NCBI GenBank assembly: GCA_028571685.1
Contig: CM053143.1
Location: forward strand, 7,431,501-7,495,500
DNA length: 64,000 nucleotides
Direction: 5' to 3'
Source: Heterohyrax brucei
Lineage: Eukaryota; Chordata; Mammalia; Hyracoidea; Procaviidae
Made by a program: the position numbers and the translations under genes. Positions 34,174 to 45,103 of this stretch are shown here, piece by piece (position 1 is the first letter of the stretch; the number at the start of each line of letters is the position of its first letter). The notes beneath the pieces were generated by a model. That model worked only from the letters and a program-made list of their open reading frames with translations, had not been told where the DNA came from and made no database searches.

Positions 34174-34339
34174 AAAGCAAACCAAACACATTGCCATCAA
34201 GTTGATGCCAATTCATAGCAACCTTATAGGGCAGAATTGAACTGCCCCATAGAGTTTCCAAGGAGTGCTTGGTGGATTCAAACTGCTGACCTTTGGCTAG
34301 CAGCTGAGCTCTTAACTGCTGTGCCGCCAAGGCCCCCAT
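34174..34339 (-). mobile_element. AfroSINE, minus strand
   Basis: The sequence aaaagcaaaccaaacacattgcc, gaactgccccatagagtttcc, reversed B box ggattcaaactgctgacc, and reversed head gctgtgccgccaaggcc. Complete. Confidence 0.94.
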
Positions 34340-34783
34340 TTGGAATTGTAATTTAGAAAACAGGCTTTGATTTTGTAAGAAGATGCTGTGGGGTTGGGAG
34401 ATGAATGCTGGCTGTACCTAGCAGAATCTTTGATGTGAAAAAATGTATAAGTGTTCCCTATGGATGATTTAGTAAGAGTAAGCACTGTGCTTCCCTTGCG
34501 TATTGTATAATCTGCCCGTGTGCATCTCTCTTGGTTTCTCTGAAGTTAGACAGGATGGGCTGGAACCTTTTTTGGAGTAGCCTCCTGACCAGGTGGTGTG
34601 CACTCTTCACTCCCACAGAATCAAGACATTGAGAGGGCTCCAGAGATAACTACCTGCAGATGGGCGTGAGCCTGGATCTGCCTTTAAGAGTCAGGTCCTC
34701 AAGATGGTGCCACTTCTTCAGCTGTTGCTCTCACTCACTGAGTGGTGAGGTCACTGTAATTTCCCAGTCCTCTCACTCTGGCA

Positions 34784-34958
34784 GGGAGGTCTGGTGGCAC
34801 AATGGTTATGTGCTTCGCTGCTAACTGAAAGGTTAGTGGTTTGAACGCACCAGTGGCTCCATGGTAGAACTTCCTACTGATCTGCCCTCCTAAAGATTAG
34901 AGCCTGGGAAACCCCATGGGACAGCTGTCTCTGTTATATCGGGTCTCTGTGAGTTGGA
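34784..34958 (+). mobile_element. AfroSINE long form, plus strand (tandem, first)
   Basis: The sequence gggaggtctggtggcacaatgg, gtttgaacgcacc, long-form ctcctaaagattagagcc, ggaaaccccatgggac, ending gtctctgtgagttgg. A second copy starts at the next base. Confidence 0.88.
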
Positions 34959-35150
34959 AACCCTGGTGGCCTAGTGGTTAAGGGCTTTGTATGCTTACCA
35001 AGATCTCAATAGTCCAAGTCTGCCAGGCACTCCTTGAAAACTCTGGGGAAGATCTATTCCAACCTGGAAGGTCACCATAAGTCAGAATCGCCTGAAGAGT
35101 GGTGGTATTGAAAAACAAAAACGAGCCGAAAGCAGCTCCAAGCTACCTAA
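34959..35150 (+). mobile_element. AfroSINE, plus strand (tandem, second)
   Basis: The sequence aaaccctggtggcctagtgg, ccttgaaaactctggggaag, agtcagaatcgcctg, followed by a tail including ctacctaacaacaactc, of the caacaac type. Confidence 0.85.
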
Positions 35151-35277
35151 CAACAACTCACTCAGGCTGACTTCATTCTTGGAGGACTTGTTAATTGAAA
35201 TGGTACTTCTGTGACTTTTAAAAATAATCTCTTTTTTTGTTTTGGTAAATATATATAACAAATGTCACTTTAAGGAC

Positions 35278-35785
35278 TAGGGTGTGCCTGACCCAAACCG
35301 TGGTATTTTCATTCCTCTCATGTGTTGCCATGGGTCGGATCCGACTCGACGGCACTTGGCATGTGTTTGTGAGAGCTGGGCAGTGAATAAAGAACACAGT
35401 AGAACTGACACCTTTGCATTATGTTGTTGGCAGAGAATACTGAATATACTGTGGATTGCCAAAAGAGTTAATAAATTTGTCTTAGAAGAAGTACAGCCAG
35501 TGTGCTTCTTAGAGGTGAGGATGGTGAGTCTTCATCTTGCATGCGTTGGAGGTATTATCAGGAGACACTTAGTCCCTGGAGGAGGCCATCACTCTTGTCA
35601 CAGTAAAGGGTCAGCATAAAAGAGGAAGACCCTCAACAAAATGGACTGATGTAGTAATAACAAAAGTGTCAAGCATAGCAACGATTGTGAGGATGGTGCA
35701 GGACTGGACAGTGATTCATTCTGTTGTCCATAGGGTCACTGTGAGTCAGAGCTGACTCAGTGGCACCTAACAACACCATATATAC
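35278..35785 (+). mobile_element. RTE-clade LINE 3' end, plus strand
   Basis: The end of an RTE open frame is recognisable: TFALCCWQRILNILWIAKR (about 35410-35470), then FVLEEVQP, then a decayed KRGRPSTRW-like stretch (aaaagaggaagaccctcaac). The element ends gtcactgtgagtcagagctgactcagtggc and cctaacaacacc. This end resembles the tails of the SINEs with caacaac ends, so an RTE probably supplied their mobility. A 33-bp foreign insert lies at 35327-35359. Stops and a frameshift make it non-functional. Confidence 0.82.
35319..35367 (+). mobile_element. Mini-insertion A (33 bp) with 8-bp target duplication
   Basis: The insert 35327-35359 carries gtcggatccgactcgacggc followed by acttgg, flanked by catgtgtt at 35319-35326 and 35360-35367. 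Removing the insert and one repeat restores an even alignment with the RTE sequence as I know it. The core is shared with mini-insertions at 50151 and 56713. Confidence 0.75.
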
Positions 35786-36002
35786 ACATCAGTTACGTTT
35801 ATGATATTGTTCACCCATTACCATTAGCCATTTCCAAATTTTGCCATCACTCTTAACAGCCGTTCGGTGGTGTTTATGTGATTTTGATTTTATGTGTGTG
35901 GTTCAGCCTGATGGGTCAGTTGTGGTTGGGGCAGGTTTTTGTGGCGAGAGTTTTGCTGTCTGGTCTACAGTACTTTGGGGTCAACCTCATCATATAGAGC
36001 AA

Positions 36003-36240
36003 GTATTGACAAACTTTTTATGTAAAGGGTCAGATTGTAAGTATTTTAGGCTTTTGTGGACCATAAGGTCTCTGTGACAACTATTCGGTTCCTTTCTTGT
36101 AGCAGAGAAGTAGTTATATAGACCGTACACAAATGAAAGGACATGACTGTGGTCCACTGTGACTTCACTTATTTATTTTCGTAAAAAAGATAGTGGGCTC
36201 TATTTGGCCCACAGGCTGTAGCTTTCTGACCCCTAATACA
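36003..36240 (+). mobile_element. Ancient hAT-like (MER-type) DNA element
   Basis: The sequence gacaaactttttatgtaaagggtcag, attttaggcttttgtgg, ggtctctgtgacaactattc, atttggcccacaggctgtag, ctgacccc is a well-known palindromic mammalian relic (start gacaaactt and end agctttctgacc). The family name was not fixed. The end lies 56 bp before the next exon. Confidence 0.7.
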
Positions 36241-36295
36241 AAGTGTCGCGTCTCATTAGCTCCAGTTTGATCTTGCCTCAATTATTTTCGTATAG

Positions 36296-36406
36296 GCGGA
36301 TATCCAAGTGGAGCAAAATCGGCAACACTTTTATGAGCTGTCTCTTGAATATGTATGTAAGCTTCAGGAAATCCAAGAAAGAAAGAAGTTTGAGTTTGTG
36401 GAACCT
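36296..36406 (+). CDS. ARHGAP10: ARHGAP10 coding exon, BAR domain (about residues 163-199)
   Basis: 111 bases, 37 codons, phase 0 on both sides, acceptor cgtatag and donor gtgagt. It encodes [19 protein letters not shown], then a lysine- and glutamate-rich stretch ending FEFVEP. QHFYE and FEFVEP are hallmark segments of the GRAF-family BAR domain. The FVEP turn leads to the hydrophobic helix encoded by the exon at 38003. The agreement with human ARHGAP10 as recalled is essentially complete. A hAT-like relic ends 56 bp upstream, so the polypyrimidine region before the acceptor is the only unique sequence there. Confidence 0.97.
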
Positions 36407-37139
36407 GTGAGTATCACCGCAAATTAATCTGTCAATAGATTTTTGGGGTATAGTAGAAATATTTTCCTTACAAATCCAATTTTTGGACCTAACATAAGGG
36501 AGCATAAGTTAGAGATGGTGGGCACAGTTAGCCATAAAGTTAGAGAAACACCTGTAGAGCAGTAGTTCTTATAGTTGTCCAGCAACATGTAATGAAGAGC
36601 ATTCTCATTGCTACCATTTCTCCAGGATTCTGTACTGGGTGCTGTTTCTTCCATCCTAGCTTTAGCAATACCCTTAGAAGGAAGGAAAATCAAAAAATGA
36701 AAATACTCTTCTGAAAGAGACTAAAATATGAATGAGGTTTTATAGGATAATCTCAGTTCTACTCGAATTTGTTCCTAAAACAAACATAGCATTCCAAATT
36801 GTGATACACTGTTATGAATTCTTTCTAACAAGATGTGTGGATATTTTTAAATAGTTTTAATTTTGTATGTCTTTTATGTCAAACTGTAAAGTGTATCGCA
36901 CACATCCTGTCGGCCTGTTGTATAAAAAGAAACTGAGGAATAGTGGAATACATGATTCTCACAATTCCTTTTTAACTTTAATATAGACTTTTGTGTGTAT
37001 GTGGTGTTTTTAACAACTTTATTGAAAGATATTTACCTATTGTGTATGTTACTTTGAGAAATAAAAAATAATGATAAAAATTAACATCTGTGAAGCTATG
37101 GTCTAGTAAAATACTGTTAAGATATGAAATAATAGTGGT

Positions 37140-37380
37140 CTGCATTTACTGAATATTTTCTACAGGACATTTTCTAAGTGCTTTACTGCACTCATTCATT
37201 CTGCACAATAACTTCATGAGATTTTTTTAGAAAAAAACGTCAGTTAGCAGATAATGAACTTACAGCAAATTTCAGTAATTTGCATAAGGTCATGTAACAA
37301 GTCACTCTGGAAGTTAGGAATTGACCCAGAGCTGGCCATTTGATGTCAGAGCCCTAATCCCAAACCATTATGCTATATTC
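37140..37380 (-). mobile_element. MIR-like fragment, antisense
   Basis: The sequence tttctaagtgctttactgcactc, cacaataacttcatgag, aatttgcataaggtcatgtaac and accattatgctatat follows reversed MIR order. Confidence 0.65.
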
Positions 37381-37459
37381 TGAAGAAAGTGAATTTCAGA
37401 GTTTTCTTAGCTCAGACTCCAAACTCTTCTGCTTCTTTCAGATTTATTTGGGGGTGGGA

Positions 37460-37620
37460 CAGAGCAGCTGGCCTCTAATCCAGAGGGCAGGGTGAGTTTA
37501 ATTACAGCTCTGCCTCTGTCCTGGGCAAGCCATTTAATATCCTTGTCCACAAAACAGGGAGGTTGTGCCGCGTTCTGCTACCCACAGAACGGATGTCATT
37601 TGAAAGTGCCTTTCGGTCTT
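37460..37620 (+). mobile_element. MIR fragment, plus strand
   Basis: The sequence taattacagctctgcctctgtcctgggc, then aagccatttaatatccttg, then aaaacagggaggttg. Confidence 0.6.
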
Positions 37621-38002
37621 TGATTCAGTGATTTCACCTTCTTATAGAATGTATAGACCTTCAGTGATAAGACTTATATATAAATGAAAATAGATATACC
37701 CTTGGTCAAAGAGAACAGATGGATGATTTTACATTCTGTTGCTCCCATTACAGCATAGTATAAAAACTGGCTAATGGCTCTTTAAGGGGAAGACAATCAC
37801 AAATAGTCTCCATTGTCTCTAAGGACTCGTTTATGAATAATGTGCAGTTTGACTTAATTGACTGTGGGTGACTTCCTTTCACTTAGGTTACTTCAGTAGG
37901 ATTGATCATGAGATGAAGGGGGAAATAGTTCACCTTTTTTCTTTCTCTTTCCCCCCTGGAGATTTTCCTGTGCTAATGTCACTTTTTTTTCCTTTGTCTT
38001 AG

Positions 38003-38107
38003 ATGCTGTCCTTTTTTCAGGGAATGTTTACTTTCTATCATCAGGGCCATGAACTTGCCAAAGACTTCAATCATTACAAAATGGAACTACAGATTAACAT
38101 TCAGAAT
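38003..38107 (+). CDS. ARHGAP10: ARHGAP10 coding exon, BAR domain (about residues 200-234)
   Basis: 105 bases, 35 codons, phase 0 on both sides, acceptor tttgtcttag with a long pyrimidine tract, donor gtaagg. It encodes [20 protein letters not shown], then an amphipathic segment ending INIQN. The [12 protein letters not shown] motif is the conserved hydrophobic helix of GRAF and oligophrenin BAR domains. The opening ATG is an internal methionine, not a start site. The frame runs from the exon ending 36406 into that starting 45572. Confidence 0.97.
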
Positions 38108-38917
38108 GTAAGGCAATGAAAGCTTTCTGATATAGAGAGATGTGTTTTTAATCTATCAGATGTGAAAAATCTTAAAACTAAGACAACCGTGACTGATACT
38201 GAGAAACTAAGGGTACGTTGCCACCTTCTGGTCAATTTTTAGTGTCGCAGACTGGTCTCCAGGTAGTTGGGGATCTGGAAATTCTGCCACCTGGTGGCTT
38301 TTCCTGTTCTTTCTTGGGCTGTTCTGAGGATAAGTTTTGCGTGTAAATCAGTTGTGCGTGAAAACAAACGAAAGAGCACTGCACCTTGTATTTCAGGAAT
38401 TTAAATTATAATCATCTAAATTTTTTCCTTGTTAACTGTATATCTTATTTTGATTTTTATCTGCAGATACTTATGGTAGAGTGAAATTTCTTTGTTATGC
38501 ATGACACAGATTTACACATACATTGGGCATTCATATTTGAGGTCGGTTGTCATTATTTTCATTTGGAAAATGAATGACTTATGCCAAGTCTTGGATAAAT
38601 AGATTCAAGAGAACTTTATAATAGTTTGTGTATGTGATTTTGATCAGAAAGTGAAAGATGTTTTTTCCTCACATCATTTTAGTTGATGTTGCGACTGACC
38701 TTACTGAAAAACTTTTAAAGATAATGTTTAGTATAATTTGAGCTCTTGTTAAAAATCTAGAGTGATAACTTTGTAACAAATTCATACCGTATATTGAAGA
38801 TACACAGGTAAAAGGATAGGTGTCTCTGAGGTGTCTGCTTGCTGCTCTTCTTTTGAGGATGAGTAGCTTTGGCACAGATTTTTTTCTTTCCCTAGGCTTC
38901 TTGTAGTTCTTGTTGTT

Positions 38918-39088
38918 GGAAACCGTAATAGCACAGTGGTTAGGTGCTAAGGTTGCTAAGAAGAGGGTCAGCAGTTCAAATCACCAGAGACTCCTTGGAA
39001 ACCCTGTGGGCCAGTTCTACTCCATCCTGTAAGGTTGCTGTGAGTTGGCATTGACTTGACGGCAGTGGACTTGGTCTGGTTTTTTTTG
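38918..39088 (+). mobile_element. AfroSINE, plus strand
   Basis: The sequence ggaaaccgtaatagcacagtgg, cagcagttcaaatcacc, ccttggaaaccctgtggg, gacttgacggcagtgg and a T-rich tail. Complete. Confidence 0.93.
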
Positions 39089-39445
39089 AAGGCTTTTGTA
39101 TCATTTCCTAAGTTTGGGAATGTTGTAAATACGGGTAATGTAACTTTTTTCCCCTGTATTTTATGTGTCAGACTTTTGATTTCTAGACTGTTAGACATTT
39201 AGCTGGTTACGCATCTTGGTTAGTTCAGTTTTTGTTGTAATTGTCCCAAGACCACTGGGAAGATTTATGAAATATGTGGTGTGATTCCAGAGCAACAGAA
39301 ATTAAAAAAAAAAACAAACCCCAAATACGTATGTACAGACTAGTCCCATTCACCTTAGAATAGTCCATACAGGTAGTACAATACTTAGTCTAATGATGCT
39401 GTGTGTTTTCAGAATATGTCTGTAGACAACAGAATATAAACCCCC

Positions 39446-39550
39446 CCCAAAAACAAACCCAGTGCCCCTGAGTCAATTCTGATGCGTAGTGATTGCCAGC
39501 TTTTTGGCTAGCAGAGGTAGCACTTAACCACCACACCACCAGGGTTTCTA
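39446..39550 (-). mobile_element. AfroSINE with internal deletion, minus strand
   Basis: The tail aaaacaaacccagtgcccctgagtc and the reversed head agcacttaaccacc, then caccagggtttct, are present. About 60 bp of the body is missing. Confidence 0.82.
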
Positions 39551-40149
39551 CAACAGAACATAGTGCTGTAAAAACATTAGGTAGTTGTTTTAAATGATTA
39601 GGATTATAGTCTTGCTGTTTTTCTTCTAACTGGGTGTGTAACTTGTGGAGAGTTGCTTTTTCTGTGTGAGTAAGTCATAAGTATTGAACTAGCCTGAATG
39701 AGAAGCTCCAGGCAAGACTGGCCATATGATTTGCAAAACTCATTGAGAAGGAAAATGTGGGGCCCTATATTAAAAATGTATCGAGAATTTTAAGATGATG
39801 AAAACAGAGGATTAAACCAAGTGTAGGGATCTTCTGAGGACAGGACACTGAATGACTGCAAAGGTCATGTGCTTGTGAAAGCAGCCCTGCCTCCAGGCCT
39901 GTGGTCACATGTGGCGACAAGAGAGTTACTGGGGGTGGAGGGTAGGGGACTTTCGTGAAACTGCACAGCTTGCGTATACATGCGAGCATGTATACAACAT
40001 ACGTTTACCTTACATAAAGCAAAATAACTTCAGAGAGATTAAATATTTAGGTGTGAATAAGCAATACTCAGTCATGAACATCTCCTAAGTAAAACATGTG
40101 GAGAAGTGATCATTGGAAAATGCTTTACTGGGTAACCACCAGGTTCATT

Positions 40150-40232
40150 AAAAAAAAAAAAGAAAGAAAACAGTGCCGTTGAGTCAATTCTGACTCATAG
40201 TGACCCTATAAAACAGAGTAGAACTTACCCAT
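40150..40232 (-). mobile_element. AfroSINE 3' fragment, minus strand
   Basis: A-rich tail, gtgccgttgagtcaattctg, actcatagtgaccctataaaacagag. It stops after acttaccc. The head half is absent, consistent with 5' truncation on insertion. Confidence 0.87.
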
Positions 40233-40787
40233 CGTATTTTAAGAACTTACACTGTGATAATCATGTCCATTCCCGTAGAAAACTGGACAAAGAACACTTT
40301 ATTGAAGAAAATCTCCTTTCTGTATCCTCTGAAATGTACAGAATTGCCATCAGTGAATTTGCATAAATCCTCAGTCTCTTCTCTAAACATACCTCTTGGG
40401 ATTTGAGTTGTTTCCGAGGCCGCTGCTGCTCAGATAGAGGCTGTTCTCCCTCCGTATCTCACCTGCACTATTGAGAACAGCTGATCTTGATGCCTCCTTT
40501 GCTCCCAATTTTTGCTTTTAAGTACTTATTTTTTCTTTGGGTAATACTAGCATCTTTGAAACATGCTGCTTATACTGTATCATCTGCTATTCCTCAGGGT
40601 TGCTGGAATTATTTCTTGGAGAGTCTTCCTATGCTCACATGGTGTCAGTTTTTAGCATATTATAGAGAAAAAGCTCCCTATGTAAAACTGCAGATTGCTG
40701 AAAAATCTCAGTTCTGTGTTATTTTCCACGTAGTGGTTCTTAGTATATTTAAGGAGGTAGCCCCAAATTTTATAACAGTAAGGCACT

Positions 40788-41092
40788 ATGAAAGCAGTGG
40801 CTGTAATTGGTGGAATTCTCGCCATACACGTGGGAGGCCTGGCTGGTTCCTGGCCCGTGCACCTCAGTGTAGCCACCACCCATCTGTCAGGGCAGGCCTG
40901 GGGCTCTGTGATGGTGAACAGGTGTCAGTGGGGCTTCCAGACAGAGACCGACTGGGAGGAAGAGGCTGACCGTCCACTTCTGAACATCAGCCATGAAGAG
41001 CTGTGAATCACAGTGATTCGATCCCATAGTGTGTTGAGTGGGTTGCTGTGAATCAGGGACTGACTCAGTGGCAGTTAACAGTATTAGGCAAT
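40788..41092 (+). mobile_element. tRNA-Gly-derived SINE, plus strand
   Basis: The head aattggtggaattctcgcc is tRNA-Gly-like. The B-box region is degraded (ggctggttcctggcc). The body has gtagccaccacccatctgtc and cttccagacagagaccgactgg. The tail is gatcccatagtgtg, then gactcagtggcagttaacag. It is the same family as 16860-17155, in opposite orientation. The 160-codon frame at 40487-40969 overlaps it and is not a gene. Confidence 0.78.
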
Positions 41093-41141
41093 ATACCTAA
41101 GCGATATACCCAAACTGTAGGTAATCAGCTTCCTTAAAAGT

Positions 41142-41234
41142 TACTGCCTTGGAAACCCTGTGGGGCAGTTTTCCTGTGTCCCCTAGGATCACTGTGAGTC
41201 GGAATCAACTCAGCAGCAATGGGTAATGGTTTTT
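41142..41234 (+). mobile_element. AfroSINE, 5'-truncated, plus strand
   Basis: The sequence ccttggaaaccctgtggggc, then tcactgtgagtcggaatcaac, then agcaatgggtaatgg. Confidence 0.85.
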
Positions 41235-42207
41235 GCTAGTATAAGGAAATACACTGACATGTTGAAGTTCGCTGTCTGTGAACTATAATGTTTTAGATCA
41301 TTTGGGTCAGTTTTTTAGTAACTTATTATATTAAAAAATTAACAGAAAAACTGTATTATAATCAGAAAAAAAAGGTAACTGTTGTATAACTGTAAAAGCG
41401 TATTTTCCCCCAGCTAGCTATATTCTTTCTATTGTAAAAATGATTAGGTTTTTTTTTTTTTGAGAATTTGAATCTTCATCGGTTTCTATATAGAGTGATA
41501 AATGGAAAGCAAAAATGTATCAGGATGAGTTTTAGAAAATACATTTTTCAGAAGGATGGAAATTGCATCAGATCAAAGACCTTGTAAAATTTAATTTTAA
41601 CTTTTGTGGTCTCTATCCCTGAAAGGATATGGGGAGACTAGAATAGAAATCTTATTGGAAGGAAATTACAATACTGGGAGTTTTAAGATTCAAATAGAAT
41701 CTCTAAGAGATACTGAAAATGGTTAAGAAGACTTAAAGAAGATGAGAACAAATTTTTGTTAAAATGTCAAGTGAGAAATGCAGAATACCAAAATGGTAAA
41801 CTGTGTTACTTAAAAAACAGAGAAATTGGAAGTGATTACACAAAAATGTGGCAGTGGTTGTTTCTGAATGGTGGGTTTATGGCCAACTTTTATCTTTTTT
41901 GTACTTCTTTTTGTCCAAAGAACAGAACTATTTGTGATCCCCCTCCCTGTTTTCTAGTGATATGGATTCCATTTGCAGTTTAACATTATTGTTATTAGAA
42001 GATATCTTTGTATGTAACTAGAATTTAGAATTTGAAATTACTAGTTTCTACATCCTATTTTTTTGTGTTCAAATAAAAAAATGCAATTTCCTCTCTGTCT
42101 CAGTTACCCAGTGCTGCTGTGCCAAAAATATGACAAGTGAGTGACTTGAACAAACAGGAATTTATTTTTCTCACCGTTTTGGAGGCTAAAAGTCGGAATT
42201 CAGTTTG

Positions 42208-42354
42208 CTACGTGTTCCTGTTGAGTTGACTCTGACTCATCGCAACCCTGTAGGATAGAGTAGAACTGCTTCCAAGGAGTACCTGATTGATTCGAACTGC
42301 TGACCTTTTGGTTAACAGCTGCAACTTGTGACCAGTATGCCACCAGGGTTTCCC
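42208..42354 (-). mobile_element. AfroSINE, minus strand, in the MaLR LTR
   Basis: The sequence gttcctgttgagttgactc, gtaggatagagtagaactgc, gattcgaactgctgacc, and tatgccaccagggtttccc. Confidence 0.92.
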
Positions 42355-42923
42355 TTCTGACTTTAGGAGAAGCCTTTCTGTTGGCTTTATAGGAAGGTCC
42401 TTACCTCTTTTGAGGTTCTGTTCCTGGGTGTGCCTTTCCCATATCTGCTTGCTTGTTTATTTGATCTCTTTTATACCTCAAAAGAGATTGACTCAAGATA
42501 TGTTCTACAGTAATGTTGTCCCAGTAACATAAGAAAGATCCCTTCACAAAATGGAATTTTAACCACAGGCTCAGGTTAGGTTTTATAACACATATTTTGG
42601 GGTAACAATTCAGTAACATTCCACCCTTTGTCCCTGAAATTCATGTCTTTGCCATATGTTAAACACATCCCATCACATCTTTCCACCCAATTTTAAATAA
42701 ACTCAGAATCCAAAATTTCATGTTTTGAGTCTTCTAAATCAGATATGGGTGAGACTTTAGGTATATTCTATCCTGGAGCAAAATTCCTCTTCATCAATGA
42801 ACCTGTGAAACCTAAACTACAAATTAGTGTCTGTTTCCAAAGTACAATGATAGAACAGGCACAAGGTTAACATTTCCATTACAAATGAGGGAAATTGGGC
42901 TGAAGGGAGGAATAATGGGCACC

Positions 42924-43092
42924 AAACCCCCAAACCAAGTCTGTTACCATAGGATCTATTCTGACTCACGGTGACCCTATAGGACAAAGTAGAATGCCCC
43001 ATAGGTTTTCCAGGGAGTAGCTGGTAGATTCTAACTGCCTACCTTTTTGATTGTCCGCTGAGCTCTTAACCACTGTACCACCAGGGCTCCAG
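42924..43092 (-). mobile_element. AfroSINE, minus strand
   Basis: The sequence ccaaaccaagtctgttacc, ctcacggtgaccctataggac, tctaactgcctacc, and tgtaccaccagggctcc. The flanking words gggcacca (42917 and 43095) form its target-site duplication. Confidence 0.93.
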
Positions 43093-44271
43093 TGGGCACC
43101 AAGCAAGTCAAAACTCCAGAAGTGCAATTTATGTTTGCTCTCAGGGCTTTCCCTGAGACCATCCGGGCAGTGTCTCTGCCCTCCACACTCTAGGTATTGG
43201 CCAGGCCTTCTAGGTTTGGGGTGGAAGCCCCTTGGCTCTGGGCTTCAGCTCTGCCTGCTAGGCCCACTGTCGTGGCAACTCTTTGGTCTCGACTTTGGGC
43301 AGACCTGTTCTCTGAGTGATCCCACCTCCACAGCCCCGGCAGGCCCTGTTCGTCTGCCCCTTAGGCATGGCAGCCCCATCTCCTGAGGTGTGGGCAGTGG
43401 CCTCATCTCCCTGGCACTTGTGAAAGATAGCCCCACACTCTAGAACCAAGTTGGTGAAGATGTGACTCTTTTAAACCTAGAAGGCTGTGACTCTAGCCTT
43501 TGAGACTGATACAGTTCGGCCTTCTGTGCTCCTACCGGTTCTGCTGATCTCTCAGTTGTTCGGGGCTGATCTTTTTCTTTTTTTGAAGGACAACAGAGTT
43601 AGCTCCTTTGGTCTGTTTTCTGCCTGTGAAATCCTAAGAGGCAGACAGCTTTCTGTCGTGTCTCTCAGTTTTTGTCCCCTTCTGTCTAAGCTGATGGGTA
43701 TTCTGCTGTAGTAGTTTATTAGCTCTGTCAGTCACAGGCTTACTGTCTGTAACAAAGTATTGTTAGCCACCCCCTTGGTGAAATTTTAAGACACATGTGC
43801 TTGATTTATACAAAATTTCCCAAATCTTTAGATTCTATTTTCATTTTGCATGGTTCATTTTTAAGTCCATCTCTTTCCTTTCTCATCTTGTTGTATGCAA
43901 GAAGGATAAACTACATGATCCCTTTAAGACCTTGCTTAGAAATTTCGTTAGCTACATATGTAAGTGTGTCACTTACAAATTCTACCTTTCACAAAACATT
44001 TGAGCATAATTCAGACAAGTTCTTTGCCACTGCATACAAAACGTTGCCCTTCTTCTGGTGTCCGCCACACGTTCATCATTTCTTTGAAAGCCTTGTCAGA
44101 AGCGCATTTAACGTCAACATTTCTGGCAGTTATAGGTGCCATGTATATTCTCTGTGATGATGGAGACTTCCGTATAACTTTCCTCACTTCCTTCTGATCC
44201 CTCATTGGAATCACTTTTGATGCCCACAGTTCTACCAACAATCTCTTCAAGACGATGTAGGCTTTTACTGT

Positions 44272-44417
44272 TAAAAGACCCATTGCTGTTGAGTTAATTC
44301 TGACTCAGTAGTACGGAGTAGAACTGCCCCATAGGGTTTCCAAGGAGGGGCTGGTAGATTTGAACTGCTGACCTTTTGCTTAACAGCTAAACTCATAACC
44401 TCTGTACACCAGGGCTT
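44272..44417 (-). mobile_element. AfroSINE, minus strand
   Basis: The sequence aaaagacccattgctgttgag, gaactgccccatagggtttcc, tttgaactgctgacc, and gtacaccagggct. Confidence 0.92.
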
Positions 44418-44432
44418 TAACTTGTATTACTA

Positions 44433-44603
44433 AAACAAAAACCAACCAAATAAAAAATCAAACCCATTGCCATCAAGTTGATTCTGACTCATAGTACCCT
44501 ATAGGACAGGCAGTACAGTTTCCAAGGAGTAGTTGGTGGATTTGAACTGCCAAGCTTTTGATTAGCAGCTGTGGCTTTTAACCTGTACACCACCAGGGTT
44601 TCT
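44433..44603 (-). mobile_element. AfroSINE, minus strand
   Basis: The sequence aaatcaaacccattgccatc, gactcatagtaccctatagg, gatttgaactgccaagc, and acaccaccagggtttct. Confidence 0.93.
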
Positions 44604-44615
44604 GACTTTTAGTGT

Positions 44616-44780
44616 TCAAAAAAACCAAACCCACTGCTGTCAAGTCGATTCCGGCTCATAGCCATCCTATAGGTCTGAGTAGAACTGCTCTATAGAGTTT
44701 TCAAGGAGTTCTGGCAGATTTGAACTGGGGGCCTCACAGTTTGCAGATGTAGCACTTAGCCATTACACTACTGGGGTTTC
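44616..44780 (-). mobile_element. AfroSINE, minus strand
   Basis: The sequence aaaaaaccaaacccactgctg, cggctcatagccatcctatagg, gatttgaactggggg, and actactggggtttcc. Confidence 0.92.
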
Positions 44781-44919
44781 CAGTTTTACTGTTAGGCACC
44801 TTAAAATCTTTCAGCCTTCTCTATCCATTGTCTAATTCTAAAACTGTGTCTACATTGTAAGTATTTATTAGGGCAACACCACATACCAGGAACCAAATTC
44901 TGTCTCAGTTGTCCAAGCC

Positions 44920-45103
44920 AAAAAAAAAAAAAAACCCACAACAGCTAAACTGATGCCATCAAGTCAGTTCCAACTCATAGCCACCCTATGTGGCAGAGTA
45001 GAACTGCTCCATAGGATTTACAAGGAGCTACTGGTAGATTCGAACTGCTGACTTTTGGGTTGGCAGCTGAGCTCTTAACCATTGAGTCACCAGGGCTGCT
45101 CTT
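44920..45103 (-). mobile_element. AfroSINE, minus strand
   Basis: Poly-A tail, aactgatgccatcaagtcag, agagtagaactgctccat, attcgaactgctgac, and gagtcaccagggctg. It splits an LTR start (cagttgtcc before, ttctagtactgctg after). Confidence 0.92.

Larger units (their letters stand above)
29447..36295 (+). other. ARHGAP10: ARHGAP10 intron
   Basis: 6.8 kb, phase 0, donor gtaagt, acceptor ttttcgtatag. It holds an AfroSINE fragment at 30.3 kb, an L2 region (30.8-32.1 kb) split by an L1, an L1 remnant at 33.2-33.9 kb, AfroSINEs at 34.2, 34.8 and 35.0 kb, an RTE end at 35.3-35.8 kb and a hAT-like relic at 36.0 kb. The stretches 29450-30280, 32150-33220 and 34345-34780 show nothing I can name. Confidence 0.88.
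36407..38002 (+). other. ARHGAP10: ARHGAP10 intron (short, mostly unique)
   Basis: 1.6 kb, phase 0, donor gtgagt, acceptor tttgtcttag. It is the only intron in the window without an AfroSINE. It contains two MIR-like fragments. The stretches 36410-37135 and 37625-38000 show nothing I can name. Confidence 0.9.

Noticed and set aside
34959..35150. Processed pseudogene with an A-rich tail
   Set aside because: The A-rich end belongs to a second AfroSINE copy in tandem.
40487..40969. 160-codon open frame, plus strand
   Set aside because: Its second half is the tRNA-Gly SINE at 40788-41092. No domain and no splice signals in a usable arrangement.
43051..43449. CpG island or alternative promoter in a GC-rich stretch
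   Set aside because: GC is raised but CpGs are few, and the sequence fits the internal region of a MaLR-like element.
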